From positions 1 through 13,160 of the forward strand of contig DASXZC010000122.1 in the NCBI GenBank assembly GCA_036502165.1: a DNA stretch of 13,160 nucleotides, given 5' to 3'. The position numbers and the translations under genes are program-made. The notes beneath the pieces are model-generated. The model had not been told where the DNA came from. It saw nothing but the letters and a program-made list of their open reading frames with translations, and ran no database searches. Shown here one piece after another: positions 6,949 to 13,160 of this stretch (position 1 is the stretch's first letter; each line of letters opens with the position of its first letter). This stretch comes from F-183 sp036502165. Lineage in GTDB: Bacteria; Acidobacteriota; Terriglobia; Bryobacterales; Bryobacteraceae.

Positions 6949-7695
6949 TCAACGAATTTCTGACGGTAGATCGCTCACTACCCAAACGGCTCCGGTAATG
7001 AGGAAAGTCAGGGCGCATTCGGACCAGTTGAAATGGGCTTCCGGATGGGCGATCAGGCGCGGGATCCAGACTAATATTCCGAACATGGCGAGCATCAGCG
7101 TCAACAACTGGGCCGCGAGCCGGGTTTTGCGATTGATGAGAAGCGAAATCGCGGCGAGTCCGAAGGCGATGGTCGTGAGCGTCGTCCAGAAGGAGTGATT
7201 GGGAGGGATCCACTTGGGAACGAGATCCGCGGTGACACCGAAATAGATGATCTGGCTGAGTGTGAAAGAGGTGGCGCTGGCACCCATTCCAAGGCGCGCC
7301 GCTCGGCCGAACGTTTTTGCGCGTGAGGCATTGGTCTCGGTCGCAGCGTACAAGGCAATCGCTCCACTGAGAGCGGCAAATTGTTCGAAGAAGCTGCCAT
7401 AGGCGGCGTAGACGCCCGGTGAGTGAACGATGCCGGGGACGCAGGCGAAGGAAAAGAGCAGGTAGACGATGGCGAGAACGGTCGAGGCGAGATGCGCCGT
7501 TTTCGGATGCTGGATCCCGAGTCCGCCGGCGATTTGAGCGGCCATGAGGCATCCGCCGATGGCCATTCCTAAGGGCAGCTTCCAGATGCGGGCCATGGTT
7601 TGCCAGGTGTCAGCGTCGTACCACATCAGTGCGATGACGCCTAACAGTACCGCCGATGCTCCGAAGACGATTCGCCCGTATGCCTCTTTTTTCAT
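6949..7695 (-). CDS. DoxX-like polytopic membrane protein
   Basis: 248 residues from ATG 7695; an in-frame GTG at 7758 would add 21 residues with several Cys and Arg ahead of the first membrane segment and is less likely. No clear Shine-Dalgarno is seen. The protein is nearly all membrane helices, about seven or eight: YGRIVFGASAVLLGVIALMW, LPLGMAIGGCLMAAQIAGG, ASTVLAIVYLLFSFACVPG, FFEQFAALSGAIALYAA, SFTLSQIIYFGVTADLVPKW, TTLTTIAFGLAAISLLI, QLLTLMLAMFGILVWIP and ALTFLITGAVWVVSDLP. The ADLVPKWIPP-N-x-F-W and FGILVWIPRL-x-x-x-P signatures recall acidobacterial DoxX-like/SURF4-like proteins of unknown function; I rely on resemblance, not a search. It is first in the operon with the unknown protein and the dihaem cytochrome. 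A link to respiration or thiol metabolism would fit what is proposed for DoxX relatives but is not shown here. Confidence 0.8.
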   Translation of the reverse strand: MKKEAYGRIVFGASAVLLGVIALMWYDADTWQTMARIWKLPLGMAIGGCLMAAQIAGGLGIQHPKTAHLASTVLAIVYLLFSFACVPGIVHSPGVYAAYGSFFEQFAALSGAIALYAATETNASRAKTFGRAARLGMGASATSFTLSQIIYFGVTADLVPKWIPPNHSFWTTLTTIAFGLAAISLLINRKTRLAAQLLTLMLAMFGILVWIPRLIAHPEAHFNWSECALTFLITGAVWVVSDLPSEIR

Positions 7696-7751
7696 AAAGA
7701 AACAGTACCGCGAAATCGGGCATAAGCTGCTTTCGGGTTGACGTTCACATC

Positions 7752-7780
7752 TTGACACTCAAGAGGAAGCTGCGTTATCG
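7752..7780 (+). promoter_or_regulatory. Possible promoter of the ADOP permease, giving a near-leaderless mRNA
   Basis: A perfect TTGACA (7752-7757) is followed 17 bases later by TTATCG (7775-7780), a poor -10. If used, transcription would start about at the ATG (7787). A second TTGAC lies at 7738-7742, 14 bases upstream, and could be part of a binding site. The purine run AAGAGGAAG at 7761-7769 is too far from the ATG to be a normal Shine-Dalgarno. Weak call because of the -10. Confidence 0.25.
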
Positions 7781-7786
7781 TCAGAC

Positions 7787-10441
7787 ATGTCTTTCTGGCG
7801 CCAGCTCACATGCGGCCTTCGCGCGCTCATGCACAGGGACGCCGCCGATGAGGATGTTGCTGACGAAGTACGGGATTACCTGGAGCGTGCCACGGCCGCG
7901 CTCGAGGAACACGGACTTTCTCCGGATGAGGCGCGCCGGGCCGCACGGCTGCAGTTTGGCAATCCGACGGTGGTTCGCGAACAGGTGCGGTCCTACGGTT
8001 GGGAACGTCTGTTTGGAACGCTCGCTGCTGATCTGAAGTTCGGCGCGCGGCAATTGATTCACGATCCGGGCTTTGCGATCGTCAGTATTTTGACGCTGGC
8101 GCTCGGCATCGGCGCAAGTACGGCGATCTTCAGTGCGGTGAATCCGATTCTGTTCGAGCCGCTGCCGTATGCGCATGCGGACCGGCTCCTCATGATCCAG
8201 GAGACGCGGAACAATGGGTCGCCGCGGCGGCCGACGTTTGCGACTTTCCATGCGCTTGCGGAGGGAAGCCGCAACTTCGAGGCGATGGCGGTCATGAAGC
8301 CGTGGCAGCCGGCGATGATCGGGAACGATCAGCCGGAACGATTCGAGGGTCAGCGCGTAAGTGCGGGGTATTTTCGGACGCTCGGTGTTTGGCCCGCGGT
8401 GGGGCGGGACTTCGAGGCGGCGGATGACCGATTTCCCGGACCCAACGTCGTGATCCTCAGCGACCGGCTATGGCGGCGGCGATTCGGCTCAGATGTCACG
8501 ATTCTGGGCAAACAGATTACGCTCGACGATTCCCTCTTCACCGTCATCGGAGTGATGCCCGCGTCTTTTGAGAATGTCACGGCGGAAGGGGCGGAACTGT
8601 GGGCGCCACTGCAATACAATGCCGCACTTCCCATTGATGGCAAGGAATGGGGCCATCACTTGCGCATGGTGGCGCGGTTGCGCGCGGACCGGAGCGCGGC
8701 GCAGGGCGTTGATGAGTTGAATGCGATCCTGCATCCTTTTATTCAGATGCACGCGAAAGGATATGAGTGCTGTGGCGGAGTTCCCGATGGCGTTGTCGCG
8801 ACTCGGCTGCAGGACGAGCTAACCCGCAGTGTGAGGCCGGCGCTGCTGGCCGTTCTCGGCGCTGTGATGCTGGTGCTGCTGATCGTGTGCGTGAACATCA
8901 CGAATCTCCTGCTGGGGCGAAGCGCGCGGCGGCGTAGTGAATTCGCAATGCGCATTGCGCTGGGCGCGGGACGAATGCGCCTGATCGGGCAATTGTTGGC
9001 GGAGAGCCTGCTGCTTGCCTTAATCGGCGGTGTTCTGGGATTGATCATCGCGGAAGTGGGCGTGCGGGAGTTGGTCGCGCTGAGTCCTGCGGGGTTGCCC
9101 AGGGTTGGAGCGATCAGCGTCGACGGCGCAGTCTTGGCCTTCGGACTCGCGATCACTACGCTGGTTGGCGTTGTGGTCGGGTTGGCGCCCGCGCTAGCTG
9201 CGTCACGGAGCGATCCGCGTAGTGGATTGGGACAAGGATCGAGAACGACTGCTCATGGCCAACAGACTACGCGACGCGCGTTGGTTGTATCGGAGGTCGC
9301 GCTTGCTGTCGTTCTACTGGCCGGTGCGGGACTGCTGCTGCGCAGCCTCGGGCATCTGTTTGCGATCGATCCGGGATTCGATGGTGCGCACTTGTTGACG
9401 ATGCAAGTGCAGGGATCTGGCCGCCGATTGAATACCGATGCGGTCCGCGCTAGATTCCTGACGCAGGCGCTCGAGGAAGTGCGCCGAGTTCCCGGTGTCA
9501 GCGCCGCGGCGTTCACGAACCAACTGCCGTTGAGTGGCGATTTCGCCGTGTACGGGATGCAGTTTGAGTCGAACCCGGACGAGACCGCGGAAGGGATGCT
9601 GCAGTATGCGGTGAGTCCAGGCTACTTCGAGGCGATGGGCATTCCGTTGCGAGCTGGGCGGCTGCTCGATGAGCGTGATCGCGCGGGCGCGCCGACCGCC
9701 GTGGTGATCAGTGAATCACTGGCGAGGCGCAAGTTTCCCAATCAGGATCCAATCGGACAGCGGGTTCGAGTGGGCTTGGACGCCGGGCATGCGGACCGTC
9801 CTTGGAGCACGATCGTCGGGGTCGCCGGGGATGTGAAACAGACATCGCTTGCGGTGAGCGCTCCCGAGGCTTTTTACACGACTACCGAACAATGGGCATG
9901 GATCGACACCGCGCAGTCGCTGGTGATCCGCGCACGTGGTGACGCGGCGGCACTCGCGCCGGAGATCATGGCTGCCGTTTGGTCCGTCGATAAGGATCAG
10001 CCGATCGTGCGCGTGGCCACCATGGACACCTTACTCGCCGCCTCTCAGGCGGAGCGGAAATTCGCACTGATTCTGTTCGAGGCGTTCAGCATCGTGGCGT
10101 TGGTGCTCGCAGCGATCGGCATCTACGGGATCCTCTCGGGCGGAGTTACGGAGCGTATACGGGAGATCGGAGTGCGATCCGCGCTCGGCGCATCGCGGCG
10201 TGACATCGTAGTCCTGATTCTTCGGCAAGGACTAACGCTGACGGGGATCGGCGCCGTGATCGGACTCGGCGGAGCGTTAGCGGCGAGCCAGGCCATGGTT
10301 TCGATGTTGTACGGAATCTCGCGGTTTGATCCCATCACTTATTTCAGTGTGATCGTTCTACTTGTAAGCGTCGCGGGAATTGCGTGCTGGATGCCCGCGT
10401 GGCGTGCGGCCAAGGTGGATCCGTCGATTACGTTCCGGTAA
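7787..10441 (+). CDS. ADOP-type ABC transporter permease (MacB/FtsX-like, no ATPase)
   Basis: 884 residues from ATG 7787. Residues 1-80 are the soluble prefix domain typical of these permeases (MSFWRQLTCGLRALM, then DEVRDYLERATAALEEHGLSPDEARRAA). The MacB core follows twice. The first unit has a membrane segment at about 96-118 (ILTLALGIGASTAIFSAV), a periplasmic core to about 340, and an FtsX block at 353-470 (VNITNLLLGRSARRRSEFAMRIALGAGRMRL). The second has a segment at about 499-519, a periplasmic core to about 755, and an FtsX block at 761-870 (REIGVRSALGASRRDIV). It ends in VDPSITFR, where relatives usually have DP-x-x-x-LR. No Walker motifs are present and no ATPase gene adjoins it, as is usual for these orphan permeases. 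MacB relatives use ATP hydrolysis in the cytosol to drive periplasmic or outer-membrane export; substrate and partner are unknown here. Length is complete. Its TAA abuts the kinase stop codon. Confidence 0.95.
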   Translation: MSFWRQLTCGLRALMHRDAADEDVADEVRDYLERATAALEEHGLSPDEARRAARLQFGNPTVVREQVRSYGWERLFGTLAADLKFGARQLIHDPGFAIVSILTLALGIGASTAIFSAVNPILFEPLPYAHADRLLMIQETRNNGSPRRPTFATFHALAEGSRNFEAMAVMKPWQPAMIGNDQPERFEGQRVSAGYFRTLGVWPAVGRDFEAADDRFPGPNVVILSDRLWRRRFGSDVTILGKQITLDDSLFTVIGVMPASFENVTAEGAELWAPLQYNAALPIDGKEWGHHLRMVARLRADRSAAQGVDELNAILHPFIQMHAKGYECCGGVPDGVVATRLQDELTRSVRPALLAVLGAVMLVLLIVCVNITNLLLGRSARRRSEFAMRIALGAGRMRLIGQLLAESLLLALIGGVLGLIIAEVGVRELVALSPAGLPRVGAISVDGAVLAFGLAITTLVGVVVGLAPALAASRSDPRSGLGQGSRTTAHGQQTTRRALVVSEVALAVVLLAGAGLLLRSLGHLFAIDPGFDGAHLLTMQVQGSGRRLNTDAVRARFLTQALEEVRRVPGVSAAAFTNQLPLSGDFAVYGMQFESNPDETAEGMLQYAVSPGYFEAMGIPLRAGRLLDERDRAGAPTAVVISESLARRKFPNQDPIGQRVRVGLDAGHADRPWSTIVGVAGDVKQTSLAVSAPEAFYTTTEQWAWIDTAQSLVIRARGDAAALAPEIMAAVWSVDKDQPIVRVATMDTLLAASQAERKFALILFEAFSIVALVLAAIGIYGILSGGVTERIREIGVRSALGASRRDIVVLILRQGLTLTGIGAVIGLGGALAASQAMVSMLYGISRFDPITYFSVIVLLVSVAGIACWMPAWRAAKVDPSITFR

Positions 10442-12268
10442 TCATCGCCCGAAGATCCACAGTTCGAGGGGTTGATAGAGCAAATAAATCAGGCCGGCCG
10501 TCAACCAGACAATCGAACTCACTGAGAGTCGACGCGATGTAATCGGCACCTCAGGCGTGCGATCGAGGCGCAACAAGGGACCCGTCTCGCGCGCGGCCGT
10601 GCGGTCATATAAGAAGAGCGGGGCTGCCGCGAATACGGCGAACACGGGGAACCATGTGGACTTCACGACGACATCGGGTTGATGAAGTACACCGGTTCGC
10701 CACGCCGACGCGAAGGATTGTATGAGGTCCGAAACGGCGAATACGGCGAGCGCCAAGTGACGGATCGCCAGCGCGCGCCCTGCCGACCGCAAGCCCGTCA
10801 TCAGTTCCCGCGATCGGTGCAGTGCTGCTTCGCCGGACAGCTTCTCGACCATGCAGACGACGGGCCACAGGCAATCGCCTACGATCCAACCCGGGCCATA
10901 GAAGAACAGCGCGCGGACCTGCGTTGTGAGTAGAACCGGGATCGACTTCAGGAGTTTCCAAAATACGCGGAACGACATGAATCTACGGATGCGAACCTGC
11001 TCGTCGAGCGCCACGAGTGCCGTCGCCGCGCGGAGCATGTTGTCTGAAAAGACGAATAGAACCGCGGCCGCGAGCGGCACGAACGCCATCCGCATCGCCG
11101 GTGAGGACAATAGTTTTCCGCCGACTGCGCTCAGGATCGCGGTGAGCGCGACGACGATCGAGTAGATGGGCAGCACCAACATGATGAACGTCCCGATGTG
11201 TTGCATCAGGAATGCCCGTGAGCGTCGCAGGGCGAGGAACTCGGCGTCGACAGCATTGTGAAAACGGCGTGTGAAGGCGACGGCGGAGGCCGGGCGATCC
11301 GCTGGATTGCGGGCCATTCCGACAAGAATGGCGTCCGATACGTCGGGCGGCGTCTTGCATACGCTCGAGGGCGCTGGAGGATTTCCGGCCTGCTGCTGTT
11401 GCAAACTCTCGATGCCTTTTCCTGTGAAAGGCAATTGGCCGCAAACCAGGGAATAGGCGACCAGCGCGAGGCTATAAATGTCCGATCGGAAATCGGTTTC
11501 CTGTCCCAAGGCCTGCTCCGGAGACATGTAGGCGGGGGTTCCAACGAGGCTGCCGGGCATGGTTTGGCCGCCGGCGTCGCTCCAGGACGATCCGAAGGCT
11601 GAGCCGGACGATGCGGATGCTGCCAAGGCAACCGTTTCCGCCTCCTGCTTGCGGACCTCCACCGTTGCCGGCGCCTCGATCACGCCGGTTTCAATCTGGT
11701 CACTGGAGATCGTGGATCCCGATCTGATCCTCCCGTCCAAGTGCATCGGCGGAGGCAGGGCGGCCATCCAGGTGACCTTGGCGACGCCGAAGTCGAGGAC
11801 CTTCACGGAATAGCCGCCGCGCCCGTCGGGTTCGACCCAGATGTTGTCAGGCTTCAAATCGCGATGGACGATTCCGTGGCGGTGGGCCTCCTCGAGCGCG
11901 AGGCCGATCTGGTCGAGTAGGTCCGCTACCAGCGTCAGCGCGGGCCGGGGATTGGTTTTCTGAAAAGCCGCCAGCGTGTCCCCATCGAGGAGTTCCATCA
12001 CCAGATATGGCAAATCGGCATTGCCCGCCTTGGCGATTCCGAAGTCCGTGACGTTGACGATGTTAGGGTGCCGCAGACGTCCGCAGGCTTGGGCTTCTCT
12101 TTGGAAACGTCCGAGAAAGTGCGGATCAGCGGCCCATTTGGGAGCGATCACCTTGACGGCAACGACCCTCGTCGTTCCGAGATGGGTCGCCAGGTAGACG
12201 TTCCCCATGCCGCCGGCCCCGAGCTGATTGTCGATCCGATACTTCCCATCGAGTATTTCGCCAATCAT
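10442..12268 (-). CDS. Membrane-bound Ser/Thr protein kinase with activation-loop insert and polytopic C-terminus
   Basis: 608 residues from ATG 12268. The Hanks-type kinase domain spans about 10-340: glycine loop LGAGGMGNV (16-24), lysine K39 in AVKV, helix-C glutamate E58, catalytic HRDLKPDN (135-142), DFG (159-161), activation segment end GTPAYMSPEQ (243-252), and SDIYSLALVAYSLVCGQLPF. All catalytic residues are present, so it should be active in the cytoplasm. DFG and SPE are about 88 residues apart instead of the usual 20-30. The insert (about 168-238) is rich in Ser, Thr and Ala. After the kinase domain come about six membrane segments (358-384, 393-415, 444-473, 500-522, 538-554, 583-605), replacing the single helix plus sensor of PknB-like kinases. 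Within them, VEKLSGEAALHRSRELM recalls the E-x5-A-L-x-R-S-x-x-L signature of GDPD-type membrane domains. The signal sensed and the substrates are unknown. It is alone on its strand and divergent from the monohaem cytochrome gene. Confidence 0.93.
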   Translation of the reverse strand: MIGEILDGKYRIDNQLGAGGMGNVYLATHLGTTRVVAVKVIAPKWAADPHFLGRFQREAQACGRLRHPNIVNVTDFGIAKAGNADLPYLVMELLDGDTLAAFQKTNPRPALTLVADLLDQIGLALEEAHRHGIVHRDLKPDNIWVEPDGRGGYSVKVLDFGVAKVTWMAALPPPMHLDGRIRSGSTISSDQIETGVIEAPATVEVRKQEAETVALAASASSGSAFGSSWSDAGGQTMPGSLVGTPAYMSPEQALGQETDFRSDIYSLALVAYSLVCGQLPFTGKGIESLQQQQAGNPPAPSSVCKTPPDVSDAILVGMARNPADRPASAVAFTRRFHNAVDAEFLALRRSRAFLMQHIGTFIMLVLPIYSIVVALTAILSAVGGKLLSSPAMRMAFVPLAAAVLFVFSDNMLRAATALVALDEQVRIRRFMSFRVFWKLLKSIPVLLTTQVRALFFYGPGWIVGDCLWPVVCMVEKLSGEAALHRSRELMTGLRSAGRALAIRHLALAVFAVSDLIQSFASAWRTGVLHQPDVVVKSTWFPVFAVFAAAPLFLYDRTAARETGPLLRLDRTPEVPITSRRLSVSSIVWLTAGLIYLLYQPLELWIFGR

Positions 12269-12364
12269 GGTGTGGTCCAGCCGTCATGATAGCGTAGATC
12301 ATTTCCTATGAGGCTCGCTGGCTCGGCTAGACTTGTGAGTGCGGCTCAGGAGGTTTTGACGCGC
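12269..12364. promoter_or_regulatory. Divergent intergenic region between kinase and monohaem cytochrome genes
   Basis: This 96-bp gap must hold the kinase promoter and probably the cytochrome promoter. On the minus strand TATCAT (12291-12286) is a five-of-six match to a -10 box about 18 bases before the kinase ATG, but no convincing -35 precedes it. On the plus strand AGGAGG (12348-12353) is a strong Shine-Dalgarno 11 bases before the ATG at 12365, which decides that start over the in-frame ATG at 12308. I see no clear plus-strand promoter. Confidence 0.4.
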
Positions 12365-13108
12365 ATGCGTATTTGGCTAACAATCGGCCTCGCGGCGTTT
12401 GCCGCACCGGCCTGGGCGGCGATGCCGGCGCCGGAGCAGAACGCGCTGGTGAAGAAATACTGCGCCGTGTGCCACACCGATACGGCCAACAATGGTGGCT
12501 TGTCGCTCGAGCATTACAATGCGTCAAAGCGTGACCCGGCGCTCGCGAGAATGTTGCTGAGCAAACTCACGAACGGCGCGATGGGCGCGGCGGGCCATGG
12601 TGTGCCCGACAAGCCGGCACAACTGGCGTGGATCGCGTCGACCAGGGAACAGGCCGCCGGAGCGAACGAATGGTTCGTGAACCGTGAAAACGGTGCGGTG
12701 TCCGCGAGCATCGTGCGTGAAGTAGCGCCTAGAAATTCCGGCTCGACGGATTTGCCGGTCTATCGGTTGAACGTTGCCTGCGACACATCGTCGCGGAAGG
12801 GCGAGATGCAGTTGACGTGGTCGCCGCAGCCTCAGACCGGGCGCGGGATGGTTGCCTCGAGCGATGGGCACGCTCCTGTCAAATACAGGATCGAAGGCAA
12901 GGAGTCGATGGGGAACGGCGCGACCGTGCTGTCAGGGCACGCGTCGGTGGTTCTCGTGAGCAGCACTTTGCCGGATCAAACGCTGACCGTTCGTGAGCTG
13001 TTTCCTCAAGAAACGGTTGAGTTTCCCTTCTCGGAACTGGATGCGAAGGTCCGCGCGGAACTGCGGACGTGCTTCGAAAGCGGCAACGGGCGCGCGCTTC
13101 AACGTTGA
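12365..13108 (+). CDS. Monohaem c-type cytochrome domain protein with extra C-terminal domain
   Basis: 247 residues from ATG 12365, chosen because AGGAGG lies 11 bases upstream and a signal peptide follows at once (MRIWLTIGLAAFAAPAWA, cut before A19). One haem-c site, CAVCH, lies at 33-37 inside LVKKYCAVCHTDTANNGGLSLEHY. This resembles the planctomycete/acidobacterial cytochromes that precede PSD1/DUF1592-type domains (YC-x-x-CH followed by N-x-G-L-x-L). Met 63 or Met 73 may be the sixth ligand. The haem domain ends near 100. Residues 110-247 form a beta-rich region (LPVYRLNVACD, GEMQLTWSPQPQ, KYRIEGKESMGNG, SVVLVSSTLPDQTLTVRELFP) that I do not recognise. Cys 139 and Cys 236 could form a disulfide in the periplasm. 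Likely periplasmic electron transfer or redox sensing; partners unknown. The TTGACT box of a possible next promoter overlaps its TGA stop. Confidence 0.82.
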   Translation: MRIWLTIGLAAFAAPAWAAMPAPEQNALVKKYCAVCHTDTANNGGLSLEHYNASKRDPALARMLLSKLTNGAMGAAGHGVPDKPAQLAWIASTREQAAGANEWFVNRENGAVSASIVREVAPRNSGSTDLPVYRLNVACDTSSRKGEMQLTWSPQPQTGRGMVASSDGHAPVKYRIEGKESMGNGATVLSGHASVVLVSSTLPDQTLTVRELFPQETVEFPFSELDAKVRAELRTCFESGNGRALQR

Positions 13109-13132
13109 CTTCCACCCCCGAAACGCTATACC
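13105..13132 (+). promoter_or_regulatory. Promoter-like element for a gene beyond the right edge
   Basis: TTGACT (13105-13110; five of six to the -35 consensus) and TATACC (13127-13132; four of six to the -10 consensus) are separated by 16 bases, close to the 17-base optimum. The -35 overlaps the stop codon of the cytochrome gene. Transcription would begin near 13139, just before an inverted repeat. An ATG at 13133 opens a short frame to the edge but would lie upstream of that start point, so promoter and ATG cannot both be used as drawn. Confidence 0.4.
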
Positions 13133-13143
13133 ATGCCAGCATC

Positions 13144-13160
13144 TAACGTAAGTCACGTTA
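13144..13160. repeat. Inverted repeat, operator-like
   Basis: TAACGT (13144-13149) and ACGTTA (13155-13160) are perfect inverted copies around a 5-base spacer (AAGTC). The repeat lies 11 bases past the -10-like box, at the position expected for a repressor binding site over the transcription start. It ends exactly at the window edge, so longer arms are excluded only on the left, where the flanking base was not tested against its partner. Confidence 0.45.

Noticed and set aside
12029..12046. A second DFG in the kinase (residues 75-77) suggesting a duplicated domain
   Set aside because: It follows HPNIVNVT in the N-lobe, where HPNIV-x-V-x-DFG is common in bacterial kinases; the catalytic DFG is at 159-161.
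12286..12302. Inverted repeat ATGAT-N7-ATCAT upstream of the kinase
   Set aside because: Five-base arms only, and the left arm overlaps the self-complementary TCATGA; too weak to call an operator.
12308..12364. Earlier start of the monohaem cytochrome at 12308
   Set aside because: It would put 19 residues before the signal peptide and place the AGGAGG ribosome site inside the gene.

Overview
The window is GC-rich bacterial chromosome, densely coded on both strands. It suggests an Acidobacteriota genome, most likely of the Solibacter/Bryobacter type. This is an inference from gene content: an Oar-like TonB-dependent receptor with an N-terminal carboxypeptidase-regulatory-like domain, a long MacB-like permease without an ATPase (the 'ADOP' type that acidobacteria carry in many copies), a reaction-centre-type dihaem cytochrome in an otherwise non-phototrophic setting, a membrane-bound Ser/Thr kinase and a Tat-exported sugar isomerase-like protein. 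I see no rRNA, tRNA, CRISPR array, insertion sequence, integrase or phage gene, and no gap between genes exceeds 100 bases.

Layout. (1) 1-2120, minus: the first 706 codons of a TonB-dependent receptor that runs off the left edge. (2) 4057-2213, minus: a probable three-gene operon. It holds a family 2 glycosyltransferase, a Tat-exported TIM-barrel isomerase/epimerase-like protein whose ATG directly follows the upstream stop codon, and a tiny zinc-ribbon protein ending in a segment that looks like the C-terminal domain of ribosomal protein L7/L12. A hairpin followed by a T-run closes it. (3) 4153-5109, plus: a secreted protein of unknown function, divergent from the operon. (4) 7695-5106, minus: a second probable operon of a DoxX-like membrane protein, an unrecognised membrane-anchored or secreted protein, and a dihaem cytochrome with a C-terminal LolA-like domain. 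Its end overlaps the secreted protein gene by 4 bp, tail to tail. (5) 7787-10441, plus: the ADOP-type permease, divergent from operon 4. (6) 12268-10442, minus: a Ser/Thr protein kinase with a large insert in the activation loop and a polytopic membrane C-terminus. Its stop codon abuts the permease stop. (7) 12365-13108, plus: a monohaem c-type cytochrome with an extra C-terminal domain. (8) The right edge carries a promoter-like pair of hexamers and an inverted repeat that probably serve a gene outside the window.

Most products act at or beyond the cytoplasmic membrane: outer-membrane uptake, periplasmic electron transfer, envelope remodelling and signalling. The two tightest units are operons 2 and 4. 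The least explained items are the zinc-ribbon/L7-L12-like protein, the kinase's activation-loop insert with its membrane tail, the 222-residue unknown protein and the 318-residue secreted protein. I did not find a clearly new multi-gene system; these are individual leads.
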